DNA of 5,996 nt from an uncultured Mycoplasmatota bacterium (GCA_947296775.1 CAMYRF010000066.1:1-5996); one strand, 5' to 3'. Counted from the first letter of the stretch, positions 1 to 5,611 are shown. Translations and numbers: made by a program. Notes: a model not told the origin generated them from the sequence alone.

Positions 1-192
1 AATGCTAGAGAAGAAGGAACACTTCAAGGACTTGAACAAGGACTTGAAAAAGGTTTAGCACAAGGACTTGAACAAGGTTCAAAAGAAACACAATTAGAAA
101 TTGCCAAAAATATGCTTACAGAAAATATAGATATTGAAACAATATCAAAAGTTACCAATTTATCAAAAGAAGAAATAAAGAATCTTAAATAG
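1..192 (+). CDS. Rpn family recombination-promoting nuclease / PD-(D/E)XK transposase-like protein, C-terminal end only
   Basis: Frame 1 is open from the window edge to a TAG stop and encodes the last 63 residues. The visible part has a Gly-Leu-Glu-Gln/Lys repeat tail (residues 9-26 of the fragment), then a helical segment with AKNML, and ends in ISKVTNLSKEEIKNLK. Such a charged G-(L/I)-E-(Q/K) repeat followed by a short 'I..IS..T.LS.EEI..L' helix-turn-helix-like end is typical of the C-terminus of Rpn/PDDEXK_2 family proteins, which are often annotated as transposases. The nuclease domain would lie upstream and is not visible, so its activity and integrity cannot be judged. The family call rests on this tail alone. 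The gene is separate from rnjB: a hairpin covers its stop and rnjB has its own promoter-like sequence. Confidence 0.72.
   Translation, partial: NAREEGTLQGLEQGLEKGLAQGLEQGSKETQLEIAKNMLTENIDIETISKVTNLSKEEIKNLK
25..78 (+). repeat. 12-base tandem repeat inside the Rpn-like gene
   Basis: The unit CAAGGACTTGAA occurs at 25-36, 37-48 and 61-72. A diverged copy lies at 49-60 (AAAGGTTTAGCA) and a half unit at 73-78. Each unit encodes Gly-Leu-(Glu/Ala)-(Gln/Lys) in phase, so gain or loss of a unit keeps the frame. The repeat forms the hydrophilic helical tail common in this protein family. Confidence 0.9.
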
Positions 193-204
193 GTTCTTTA
201 TTTT
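172..204 (+). terminator. Candidate intrinsic terminator around the stop of the Rpn-like gene
   Basis: AAATAAAGAA (173-182) pairs exactly with TTCTTTATTT (194-203). The stem extends inward by T183-G193 and C184-G192 and outward by G172-T204. The loop is 185-191, and the TAG stop (190-192) lies in the loop and closing pair. The stem is AT-rich and only one extra T follows, so the U-rich 3' arm would have to act as the tract. Pairing is clear; termination strength is uncertain. Confidence 0.5.
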
Positions 205-241
205 AAAAATTACTTAATGTATTTTTGCTAAAATGATGAGT

Positions 242-271
242 TTGCTTTTTTATACTTAAATATGTTATAAT
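242..271 (+). promoter_or_regulatory. SigA-type extended -10 promoter for rnjB
   Basis: A perfect TATAAT lies at 266-271, preceded by TG at 263-264, giving the extended -10 form TGTTATAAT. A weak -35, TTGCTT (242-247), sits 18 bases upstream. Transcription would begin near 278, giving a leader of about 30 bases that carries the ribosome binding site AAAGGAG (296-302), five bases before the rnjB start. Confidence 0.7.
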
Positions 272-307
272 TGATAAGGCTTTTTTAATTAAAAGAAAGG
301 AGAAAAA

Positions 308-1954
308 ATGAGCAAAATAAAAATATTCGCACTCGGCGGACAAAATGAAAATGGTAAAAATATGTATGTAGTTGAAGTAGATAAAGACATATTCGTATTT
401 GATGCTGGATTAAAATACGCCGACGATAAAATGCTAGGAGTAGATTATATTATTCCTAATTATGACTATATTAAAGATAATATTAAACGTGTAAAAGGTA
501 TATTTGTAACACACGGTCACGATGAACACATGGGGGCACTTTGTGACATTTTAAAAGATTTACCAGAACTTAAAGTATACGCTACAACATTTACACTTGA
601 AATAATTAAAGAAGAATTAGAAGCGGAAGGTTTAAAAACAGACAATCTTGTAGAAATTAAACCACACAAAAAGATAGAATTCGGAAAAAATAGTGTATTT
701 CCTATTTCACTAACACATACAGTACCAGATACTGTTGGGTATGTTTTATATACTGAAGATGGGGCAATTTTCTATACAGGAAACTTTGTGTTCGATCCAA
801 CAATGTTAGGAGCATATAAAACAGATATAGGAAAACTAGCCTATGTTGGAAAACAAGGCGTACTTTGTTTATTAAGTGAATCACTATATGCTGACAAACG
901 TGGATTTACTTCACCAAACCATCGTACAAACGGCAAAATTAGAGAAATATTAACTCGTAATCAAGGAAGAATACTTTATAATATCTATCAAGCTCAACTA
1001 TATCGTATTCAAGAATTATTCAATGAAATAATGGAAACAGATAGAAACGTTGTTATCATGGGAAAAAGATTAGAAGGAGTAATTTTAAAAGCCATTGACA
1101 TGAAATATGTTAAATTTGATAAAAAAAGAATAAAATCAATTCACCATGTGAACGACGATAAAATAGTTGTTTTAGTATCAGACGAAAGAGAAAAACCATT
1201 CTCAAATTTAAAAAGAATTTTAAGAGGGTATGATAAATTTATAAATATCACCCCAGAAGATACAATTGTTTTTGCTTCACCAGTATACGATGGCATGGAA
1301 AGAACCGCAACAAAATTATTTGACACAATCGCTAGAATGGGGGCAAATGTAATAGAAATCCCAAGTAAACAATTTCCATCACATCATGCTTCAAGTGAAG
1401 ATTTAATGCTAATGTTAGATTTAATAAATCCAAAATATTACATGCCAGTAATTGGCGAATATCGTCATCAAGTTGCTAACGCAAATGTCGCAAAAAGATT
1501 AGGAATGAAAGAAGAAAATATCTTGTTAAAATTAAACGGACAAGTAGCTTATTTTGAAAATGGAAAACTAGTAGATAAAGACATGAAAGTGGAGATCGAT
1601 GACATTTTAATTGATGGTTTAGCTGCTGGAGATGTAGGCGAATTAGTGTTAAAAGATAGAGAACTTTTAAGCGATAACGGAATAGTAATTATCACAGCCA
1701 CATTAGATAAAAAAACCAAAGAAGTTCTTGCTGGTCCAGAAGTATTAACTAGAGGATTTATATTTGTAAAAGATAATATAGATTTAATCAAAGAAGCAGA
1801 AAAAATATCTTTAAACGTCATAAAAGAAAATTCAAAAACTAATTACGTAGATTTTACAAAAATAAAATCAGGAATTAGAGATAAAGTTGGTAAATATTTC
1901 TATGAACAAACAGAGTGTAAACCAATGGTATTAATCGTAATAGGAGAGGTGTAA
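308..1954 (+). CDS. rnjB: Ribonuclease J2-like protein with degenerate active site
   Basis: This 548-residue protein has the length and full layout of RNase J: metallo-beta-lactamase core (about 1-200), beta-CASP domain (about 201-360), the rest of the core with GEYR (383-386), and a C-terminal domain (about 430-548) that includes ILIDGLAAGDVG and GPEVLTRGF. RNase J enzymes degrade and process RNA by endo- and 5'-3' exonucleolytic cleavage with two metal ions. Several metal-site residues differ from the J1 pattern. The HxHxDH motif reads HGHDEH (69-74), with Glu at the Asp position. The TGDF motif reads TGNF (157-160). The HGEYR histidine is Ile382. The TGSQGE loop is replaced by SDEREKP (291-297). 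H69, H71, H74, H137 and H360 remain. This pattern and the 'HDE' order fit RNase J2, which in Bacillus is weakly active and works in a complex with J1. The start follows AAAGGAG at a good distance. No rnjA lies in the window. Confidence 0.88.
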   Translation: MSKIKIFALGGQNENGKNMYVVEVDKDIFVFDAGLKYADDKMLGVDYIIPNYDYIKDNIKRVKGIFVTHGHDEHMGALCDILKDLPELKVYATTFTLEIIKEELEAEGLKTDNLVEIKPHKKIEFGKNSVFPISLTHTVPDTVGYVLYTEDGAIFYTGNFVFDPTMLGAYKTDIGKLAYVGKQGVLCLLSESLYADKRGFTSPNHRTNGKIREILTRNQGRILYNIYQAQLYRIQELFNEIMETDRNVVIMGKRLEGVILKAIDMKYVKFDKKRIKSIHHVNDDKIVVLVSDEREKPFSNLKRILRGYDKFINITPEDTIVFASPVYDGMERTATKLFDTIARMGANVIEIPSKQFPSHHASSEDLMLMLDLINPKYYMPVIGEYRHQVANANVAKRLGMKEENILLKLNGQVAYFENGKLVDKDMKVEIDDILIDGLAAGDVGELVLKDRELLSDNGIVIITATLDKKTKEVLAGPEVLTRGFIFVKDNIDLIKEAEKISLNVIKENSKTNYVDFTKIKSGIRDKVGKYFYEQTECKPMVLIVIGEV

Positions 1955-1967
1955 TACCTCTTTTTTT
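1944..1967 (+). terminator. Intrinsic terminator overlapping the rnjB stop codon
   Basis: AGAGGT (1945-1950) pairs with ACCTCT (1956-1961), extended outward by G1944-T1962. The five-base loop GTAAT contains the TAA stop (1952-1954). Seven T residues (1961-1967) follow. The 5' arm encodes the last residues, Glu-Val, of the protein. This is a canonical terminator shape for transcription from rnjB. Confidence 0.85.
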
Positions 1968-1993
1968 GACATAAAAATAAAAAATGTTATTAT
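1966..1993 (+). promoter_or_regulatory. Strong SigA-type promoter directly after the rnjB terminator
   Basis: A consensus -35 TTGACA (1966-1971) is followed after 16 bases by TATTAT (1988-1993), with the extended -10 TG at 1985-1986. The first two T of the -35 are the last two of the terminator U-tract. Transcription would begin near 2000, about 155 bases before miaB, giving miaB a long leader or producing a small RNA. Confidence 0.68.
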
Positions 1994-2154
1994 TAGCGTG
2001 TAAGCAAACAAAAATGCATACATTAAAAAAGGATATACTTAATTTCTGCAAGGTTAGGTACATTTCACAAAAACCAAGAAAAACGTAAACAAAATTATCT
2101 TGAATAAAATATATAATTATGATATTATCATTTAGAAGAAAAGAAGTGATATAA
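1994..2154 (+). other. Intergenic leader upstream of miaB, no gene recognised
   Basis: This stretch lies downstream of the first promoter and contains the second one (2100-2128). Its only possible reading frame of note is a 24-codon ATG frame at 2014-2088 with no ribosome binding site. I see no tRNA, riboswitch core or strong hairpin between 2000 and 2100. The miaB ribosome binding site AGAAGTGAT (2142-2150) closes it. Confidence 0.6.
2100..2128 (+). promoter_or_regulatory. SigA-type promoter proximal to miaB
   Basis: TTGAAT (2100-2105) is followed after 17 bases by TATTAT (2123-2128), with an extended TG at 2120-2121. Transcription would start near 2135, giving a leader of about 20 bases. 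A perfect palindrome, ATGATA-T-TATCAT (2119-2131), covers the -10 box. Confidence 0.68.
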
Positions 2155-3570
2155 ATGCAAATGCCTAATTTGTTAGAAGCAAAAAAAAGAACCAAAATAG
2201 AGCCTAAAACAATAGATTATAATTTAAAAGAAGAATATAAAAGCCTAGGTAAAAACAAAACATATTATATAAAAACTTATGGGTGCCAAATGAACGAACA
2301 TGATACCGAAAATATAAAAGCAATTTTAGAACAAATGTCATTCAAAGAAACAGATATTATGGAAAATGCTGATCTAATACTTTTAAACACATGTGCCATA
2401 AGAGAAAATGCCCACAATAAAGTATTTGGTATGGTAGGTAGAATCAAACACTTAAAAGAATCAAGACCAAATATAATAGTTGGTATGTGTGGATGTATGG
2501 TTCAAGAAGAAGTAATAGCTGAAGAAATAAAAAATAAATATAAATGGCTAGATATCGTTTTTGGAACTCATAATATCAATGAACTCCCACAAATTCTCGC
2601 TAAAAACTCAAAAAACAAATCTCTAGAACTAGAAGTATATAGTATTGAAGGCGACATCATAGAAAATATGCCAGCTAAAAGAGATAGTAAATATAAAGCA
2701 TGGGTTAATATCATGTATGGTTGTGATAAATTCTGTACTTATTGTATAGTCCCATATACAAGAGGAAAACAAAGAAGTAGAACAAAAGAAAATATTATTA
2801 ATGAAGTAAAAGAATTAATAAAAGATGGATATAAAGAAGTAACCCTTTTAGGTCAAAACGTAAATGCTTATGGAAAAGATTTAGATGTCAATTATGATAT
2901 GAGTGATCTTTTAGAAGAAACCGCTCAAACAGGAATAGAAAGAGTAAGATTTATAACATCTCATCCATGGGATTTTACCGATAAAATGATAAAAGTCATC
3001 GCAAAATATCCAAATGTAATGCCATATATTCATTTACCACTTCAATCAGGTTCTAACAAAATATTAAAGCTTATGGGTAGACGTTACACCAAAGAAGAAT
3101 ACATAACCTTATATAATAAAATAAAAGAAATAATCCCTAATTGTGCTATTACAACCGATATCATTGTAGGCTTTCCTGGCGAAACAGAAGAAGATTTTAA
3201 AGATACATTAGATGTTGTAAATACATGTAAGTACGATTCAGCATTTACATTTATATTTTCACCAAGAGAAGGTACCCCAGCTGCAAAAATGAAAGACGAA
3301 ACCTCTTTAGAAATAAAAGAACAAAGACTTTATAAACTAAACGACTTAATCAATAGTTATGCAAGAAAAGCAAACGAAAAATATCAAGATCAAATAGTTC
3401 CAGTACTTTTAGAAAATACAAGCGAAAAAAATGAAGAAATGCTAATGGGGTATACGGATACAATGAAATTAGTAAACGTAAAAGCTTCAAAAGAACTAAT
3501 AGGTAAGATAGTAGACGTAAAAATAACAAACGTAAAAACATGGAGTATGGATGGAGAGATAATCAATTAA
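2155..3570 (+). CDS. miaB: tRNA-2-methylthio-N6-dimethylallyladenosine synthase MiaB
   Basis: This 471-residue radical-SAM methylthiotransferase adds a 2-methylthio group to N6-isopentenyladenosine at position 37 of tRNAs that read UNN codons. The N-terminal UPF0004 domain has its three cluster cysteines at C44 (TYGCQMN), C80 (NTCAIRENA) and C114 (GCMVQ). The radical-SAM cluster motif CxxxCxxC is C190, C194, C197 (YGCDKFCTYCIVPYTRG). Further family motifs are GQNVNAYG (233-240), TSHPWDF (268-274), LPLQSGS (294-300), GRRYT (308-312) and DIIVGFPGETEEDF (335-348). A TRAM RNA-binding domain fills about 410-470. The N-terminal extension of about 35 residues before the first domain matches Bacillus-type MiaB better than the shorter E. 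coli form. ATG 2155 follows AGAAGTGAT by four bases; an ATG two codons later is a possible alternative. All expected catalytic residues are present, so it should be active if MiaA is encoded elsewhere. Confidence 0.95.
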   Translation: MQMPNLLEAKKRTKIEPKTIDYNLKEEYKSLGKNKTYYIKTYGCQMNEHDTENIKAILEQMSFKETDIMENADLILLNTCAIRENAHNKVFGMVGRIKHLKESRPNIIVGMCGCMVQEEVIAEEIKNKYKWLDIVFGTHNINELPQILAKNSKNKSLELEVYSIEGDIIENMPAKRDSKYKAWVNIMYGCDKFCTYCIVPYTRGKQRSRTKENIINEVKELIKDGYKEVTLLGQNVNAYGKDLDVNYDMSDLLEETAQTGIERVRFITSHPWDFTDKMIKVIAKYPNVMPYIHLPLQSGSNKILKLMGRRYTKEEYITLYNKIKEIIPNCAITTDIIVGFPGETEEDFKDTLDVVNTCKYDSAFTFIFSPREGTPAAKMKDETSLEIKEQRLYKLNDLINSYARKANEKYQDQIVPVLLENTSEKNEEMLMGYTDTMKLVNVKASKELIGKIVDVKITNVKTWSMDGEIIN

Positions 3571-3586
3571 AATTGATTATCTTTTT
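3556..3586 (+). terminator. Intrinsic terminator overlapping the miaB stop codon
   Basis: GATAATCAATT (3558-3568) is the exact reverse complement of AATTGATTATC (3571-3581), extended outward by A3557-T3582 and a G3556-T3583 wobble. Five T (3582-3586) follow. The TAA stop (3568-3570) sits at the apex; a real loop would open the innermost A-T pair. The 5' arm encodes the last residues of MiaB. Confidence 0.82.
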
Positions 3587-3587
3587 C

Positions 3588-3616
3588 TTGATAAATGCCA
3601 ACTAATTTGATATTAT
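3588..3616 (+). promoter_or_regulatory. SigA-type promoter for the membrane-protein gene
   Basis: TTGATA (3588-3593) lies 17 bases before TATTAT (3611-3616), with an extended TG at 3608-3609. The -35 begins one base after the terminator T-run and a C. The -10 region TGATATTAT is identical to that of the miaB-proximal promoter. Start of transcription would be near 3623. Confidence 0.68.
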
Positions 3617-3641
3617 TGTAATAGGAAAGTAGGAGTGATTT

Positions 3642-4919
3642 ATGAGAAAAAAAGCCAAACAAAGCCAAAATTTAAATGCTGGCGAACAACTAGAAATAAA
3701 AGAAGATGTTAAAGACGCTATAGGTAAGGCATTAAAACACAAAAAAACAAGTATCGATAAAACCTTAAGCCAAGGAACCTCTAATACTTTAGATCAAAAA
3801 GAAATAGATAAAATTATCAAAAGCCAAAACAATAAAACCGATAAAAGACCAATAATTGTCACAATCGTTCTAACCCTTTTAATTGCACTAACCGGAATTT
3901 TTATGTATTATTCTAATAATCCTAAGACGATATTTATTAAAGTGATTGATAAAACATTTAATAATATAGAAAAAAACATTATTCCAAAATACGAAAAAAA
4001 CAAAGGCAATCTTACCATGAATTTAGAATTATCAGAAAATGATAAACAAATAACCAATTTACAAACCAAAACAAATTATAGCATTGACACAAAATCTAAT
4101 ATTTTAATTGCAGATACCAAAGTAGAAACAAGTGACAACACAATAATTAATAGTCAAATTTATAAAGAAGAAAAAAATACTTATCTATACCTTGGAAATA
4201 TTTTAGATAAATATATAAAATTAGAAAATAACATCCCTTCAAATGATCAAACCAAAACAATTTTAAATTCAATAAATAAAGCTTTAAACAAAGGTATTGA
4301 AAAAGAAAAAATAATAGGGGCAACAACAAAAATAGAAATTAACAAAAAAAACACGAAAACTTATAAATCAACACTTACTCTTAACAAAGAAAATTATGAT
4401 GTTATTTTAGACACCATAAACAAAAGCTTAAAAGAAAATCAAAAATTTATAAACGCTGTTGCTGATATAAAAAATCAAAACGAAAGCAAAGTAAAAGAAG
4501 AACTAAATAAAAAAATAAATCAAGCGAAAAACGATTTTTCTAGAGGAGATAATATTACAATAAATATTTATACTAAAGGAGCTACACAAAAATTCATCAA
4601 GTTAGAGATAATAAAAACAAAAAATAGCGAAGTAACAACACTGAATTTAACTAACATTGATGGGCAATATACATATTTAATTAATAATCAAGCAAAAAAT
4701 GAAATAATTAGTGGAAATATCGAATATACCAAAGCAAAAAATAATTTAAACATGAAATTAGATATAAATAAAAATCAAACAAAATTAAAAATAAACCTAA
4801 ATAACCATTATCAAAAAACAAACAAAATCAAAAAAGTAGATATTACTAATAATATAGATTTTAGTGAACTAACGAACGATCAACAAAAAAATATTATTTT
4901 AGGACAAGGAATAAAATAA
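3642..4919 (+). CDS. Uncharacterised one-pass membrane protein with large external domain
   Basis: I do not recognise a named family for this 425-residue protein. Residues 1-69 are hydrophilic and Lys-rich. One hydrophobic segment at about 70-90 (IIVTIVLTLLIALTGIFMYY) follows DKRP, so the positive-inside rule puts the N-terminus in the cytoplasm and residues 91-425 outside. There is no lipobox and no cysteine. The outer part has alternating polar/hydrophobic strands at about 121-250 and 301-405 (for example LTMNLEL and KLKINL), split by a charged, probably helical stretch at about 251-300. This two-lobed pattern loosely recalls LolA/LppX-like carrier folds, but that is only a shape analogy. 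The ribosome binding site AGGAGTGAT (3631-3639) gives a clear start. The gene lies between miaB and cotE, where Bacillus has ricA, but it does not resemble RicA, a small soluble protein. Its own promoter and terminator suggest a single-gene transcript. High Lys/Asn content fits the AT-rich genome. Confidence 0.85.
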   Translation: MRKKAKQSQNLNAGEQLEIKEDVKDAIGKALKHKKTSIDKTLSQGTSNTLDQKEIDKIIKSQNNKTDKRPIIVTIVLTLLIALTGIFMYYSNNPKTIFIKVIDKTFNNIEKNIIPKYEKNKGNLTMNLELSENDKQITNLQTKTNYSIDTKSNILIADTKVETSDNTIINSQIYKEEKNTYLYLGNILDKYIKLENNIPSNDQTKTILNSINKALNKGIEKEKIIGATTKIEINKKNTKTYKSTLTLNKENYDVILDTINKSLKENQKFINAVADIKNQNESKVKEELNKKINQAKNDFSRGDNITINIYTKGATQKFIKLEIIKTKNSEVTTLNLTNIDGQYTYLINNQAKNEIISGNIEYTKAKNNLNMKLDINKNQTKLKINLNNHYQKTNKIKKVDITNNIDFSELTNDQQKNIILGQGIK

Positions 4920-4931
4920 ATTTCATTCCTT
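4906..4931 (+). other. Stem-loop around the stop codon of the membrane-protein gene
   Basis: AAGGAAT (4906-4912) pairs with ATTCCTT (4925-4931). Inside, after an A-C mismatch, A4914-4916 pair with T4921-4923. This leaves the loop TAAA, which begins with the TAA stop (4917-4919). No U-tract follows, so it is unlikely to terminate alone; it could protect the 3' end or pause ribosomes. Confidence 0.5.
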
Positions 4932-4937
4932 AGACCA

Positions 4938-4951
4938 TTGACTTTGTCAAC
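4938..4951 (+). promoter_or_regulatory. Inverted repeat with a Spo0A-box-like sequence
   Basis: TTGAC (4938-4942) and GTCAA (4946-4950) form a perfect inverted repeat around TTT. The stretch TTTGTCAAC (4943-4951) matches eight of nine positions of the Bacillus Spo0A box TTTGTCRAA. It lies before the terminator, about 85 bases upstream of the cotE start. A chance match in AT-rich DNA is quite possible. Confidence 0.25.
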
Positions 4952-4957
4952 ATTCTG

Positions 4958-4986
4958 AAAAAAGTAGTTAAAAAAACTACTTTTTT
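4958..4986 (+). terminator. Intrinsic terminator between the membrane-protein gene and cotE
   Basis: AAAAAAGTAGTT (4958-4969) is the exact reverse complement of AACTACTTTTTT (4975-4986), with a five-A loop. The final six T serve as U-tract, and the matching A-run makes the structure usable from both strands. It lies 38 bases past the stop of the upstream gene. Confidence 0.85.
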
Positions 4987-4990
4987 GTGT

Positions 4991-5016
4991 ACTTTTTCAA
5001 AATTACGCATATCTTA
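4991..5016 (+). promoter_or_regulatory. Possible sporulation-sigma (SigK or SigE type) promoter for cotE
   Basis: CATATCTTA (5008-5016) fits the SigK -10 pattern CATAnnnTA, and its CATA core is shared with SigE. An AC pair at 4991-4992 lies 15 bases upstream, as the minimal SigK -35. No good SigA pair is visible; TTGTGT at 4985 with TATCTT at 5010 is badly spaced. Against it, transcription would start near 5023, inside the ribosome binding site. Bacillus cotE is transcribed from SigE and SigK promoters, which is why I looked for these. Confidence 0.33.
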
Positions 5017-5020
5017 AAGT

Positions 5021-5030
5021 GAGGGGTGAT
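5021..5030 (+). promoter_or_regulatory. Ribosome binding site that fixes the cotE start
   Basis: GAGGGGTGAT is close to the ideal AGGAGGTGAT and ends three bases before GTG 5034. An in-frame GTG at 5019 would lie just before and overlap the translation of this site, and has no binding site of its own. The 5034 start is therefore preferred. Confidence 0.85.
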
Positions 5031-5033
5031 ATA

Positions 5034-5588
5034 GTGGCAGCATATAAAGAGATAGTAACCAAAGCAATTGTCGGCAAAGGGAAAAAACGTTTTAAAAACA
5101 CATATACTGTGGAAGCTGACAATGCCCCAACAACGATATTAGGATGTTGGGTAATAAATCATAAGTTTAAAGGTTATAAAGCTGGAGATAAAATCGGTGT
5201 TAATGGATCATTTGATATTAATATATGGTATTCCTACGATAATGATAGTAAAACAACAGTAATAAACCATAAAATAGAATATAATGATTTATTTAATGTA
5301 AAAACAAAAGAAAATGCAGACTTATCAGGAGATACAGACATTATCGTTCGTTCATTAAAACAACCAACCTGTGGGGAAGTTAATATCAAAGACGGAAAAA
5401 ACATTTCTTTCAATATTGAAAAAGAACTAGGTGTAGAAATTGTAGGCGAAACAAAAATGAAAATCGCTATTGAAGAAGATGAAGAGCCGTGGGAAGAAAT
5501 AGTAGATGAGGTAGATGAAGAAACATTAAACGAAATCGATGAAACAGTAGATGAAAACTATATAAAAAGCACTGACCAAGAAGGTTAG
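5034..5588 (+). CDS. cotE: Outer spore coat morphogenetic protein CotE family
   Basis: From GTG 5034 the product has 184 residues, close to the 181 of Bacillus subtilis CotE. It matches remembered CotE features along its length: an N-terminal YKEIVTKAIVGKGKK (4-18), ILGCWVINHKF (35-45), DINIWYSYDND with a following SKT (61-74), a QPTCGEV segment (110-116), VGETK (137-141), and a strongly acidic tail (from about 147) rich in Glu and Asp. CotE forms a layer around the forespore on the mother-cell side and is needed to assemble the outer coat; the acidic tail region in Bacillus CotE takes part in recruiting coat proteins. A start at 5019 would add five residues (MRGDI) encoded by the ribosome binding site itself. 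Position after miaB with one gene between recalls the Bacillus miaB-ricA-cotE order. Presence suggests the organism makes spores or descends from a spore former; other sporulation genes are not in view. Confidence 0.9.
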   Translation: MAAYKEIVTKAIVGKGKKRFKNTYTVEADNAPTTILGCWVINHKFKGYKAGDKIGVNGSFDINIWYSYDNDSKTTVINHKIEYNDLFNVKTKENADLSGDTDIIVRSLKQPTCGEVNIKDGKNISFNIEKELGVEIVGETKMKIAIEEDEEPWEEIVDEVDEETLNEIDETVDENYIKSTDQEG

Positions 5589-5598
5589 TACTTTTTTT
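5564..5598 (+). terminator. Intrinsic terminator overlapping the cotE stop codon
   Basis: ACTGACC (5571-5577) pairs with GGTTAGT (5583-5589), including one G-T pair. After one C-A mismatch the stem continues with G5569-C5591 and an A-run against the T-run. The loop is AAGAA (5578-5582). The TAG stop (5586-5588) is in the 3' arm, and seven T (5592-5598) follow. Confidence 0.82.
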
Positions 5599-5611
5599 AT
5601 AGTTTTTTCTA

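Noticed and set aside
702..1821. Minus-strand open frames within rnjB
   Set aside because: They lie wholly inside a well-supported gene on the other strand and lack ribosome binding sites and recognisable products.
2014..2088. 24-codon ATG frame in the leader before miaB
   Set aside because: There is no ribosome binding site before it and no recognisable peptide, and such short frames are expected by chance.
1875..2195. Minus-strand open frame of 106 codons spanning the rnjB-miaB gap
   Set aside because: It overlaps the ends of both real genes, crosses the terminator and both promoters, has no ribosome binding site, and its Ile/Phe/Leu-rich product is what the reverse of AT-rich DNA gives.
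3350..4329. Minus-strand open frames within miaB and the membrane-protein gene
   Set aside because: They are Leu/Phe/Tyr-rich shadows of Lys/Asn/Glu-rich coding sequence and show no start signals.
5019..5033. Upstream GTG start for cotE
   Set aside because: It would translate the strong ribosome binding site at 5021-5030 and add MRGDI, which has no counterpart in CotE; GTG 5034 is correctly spaced.
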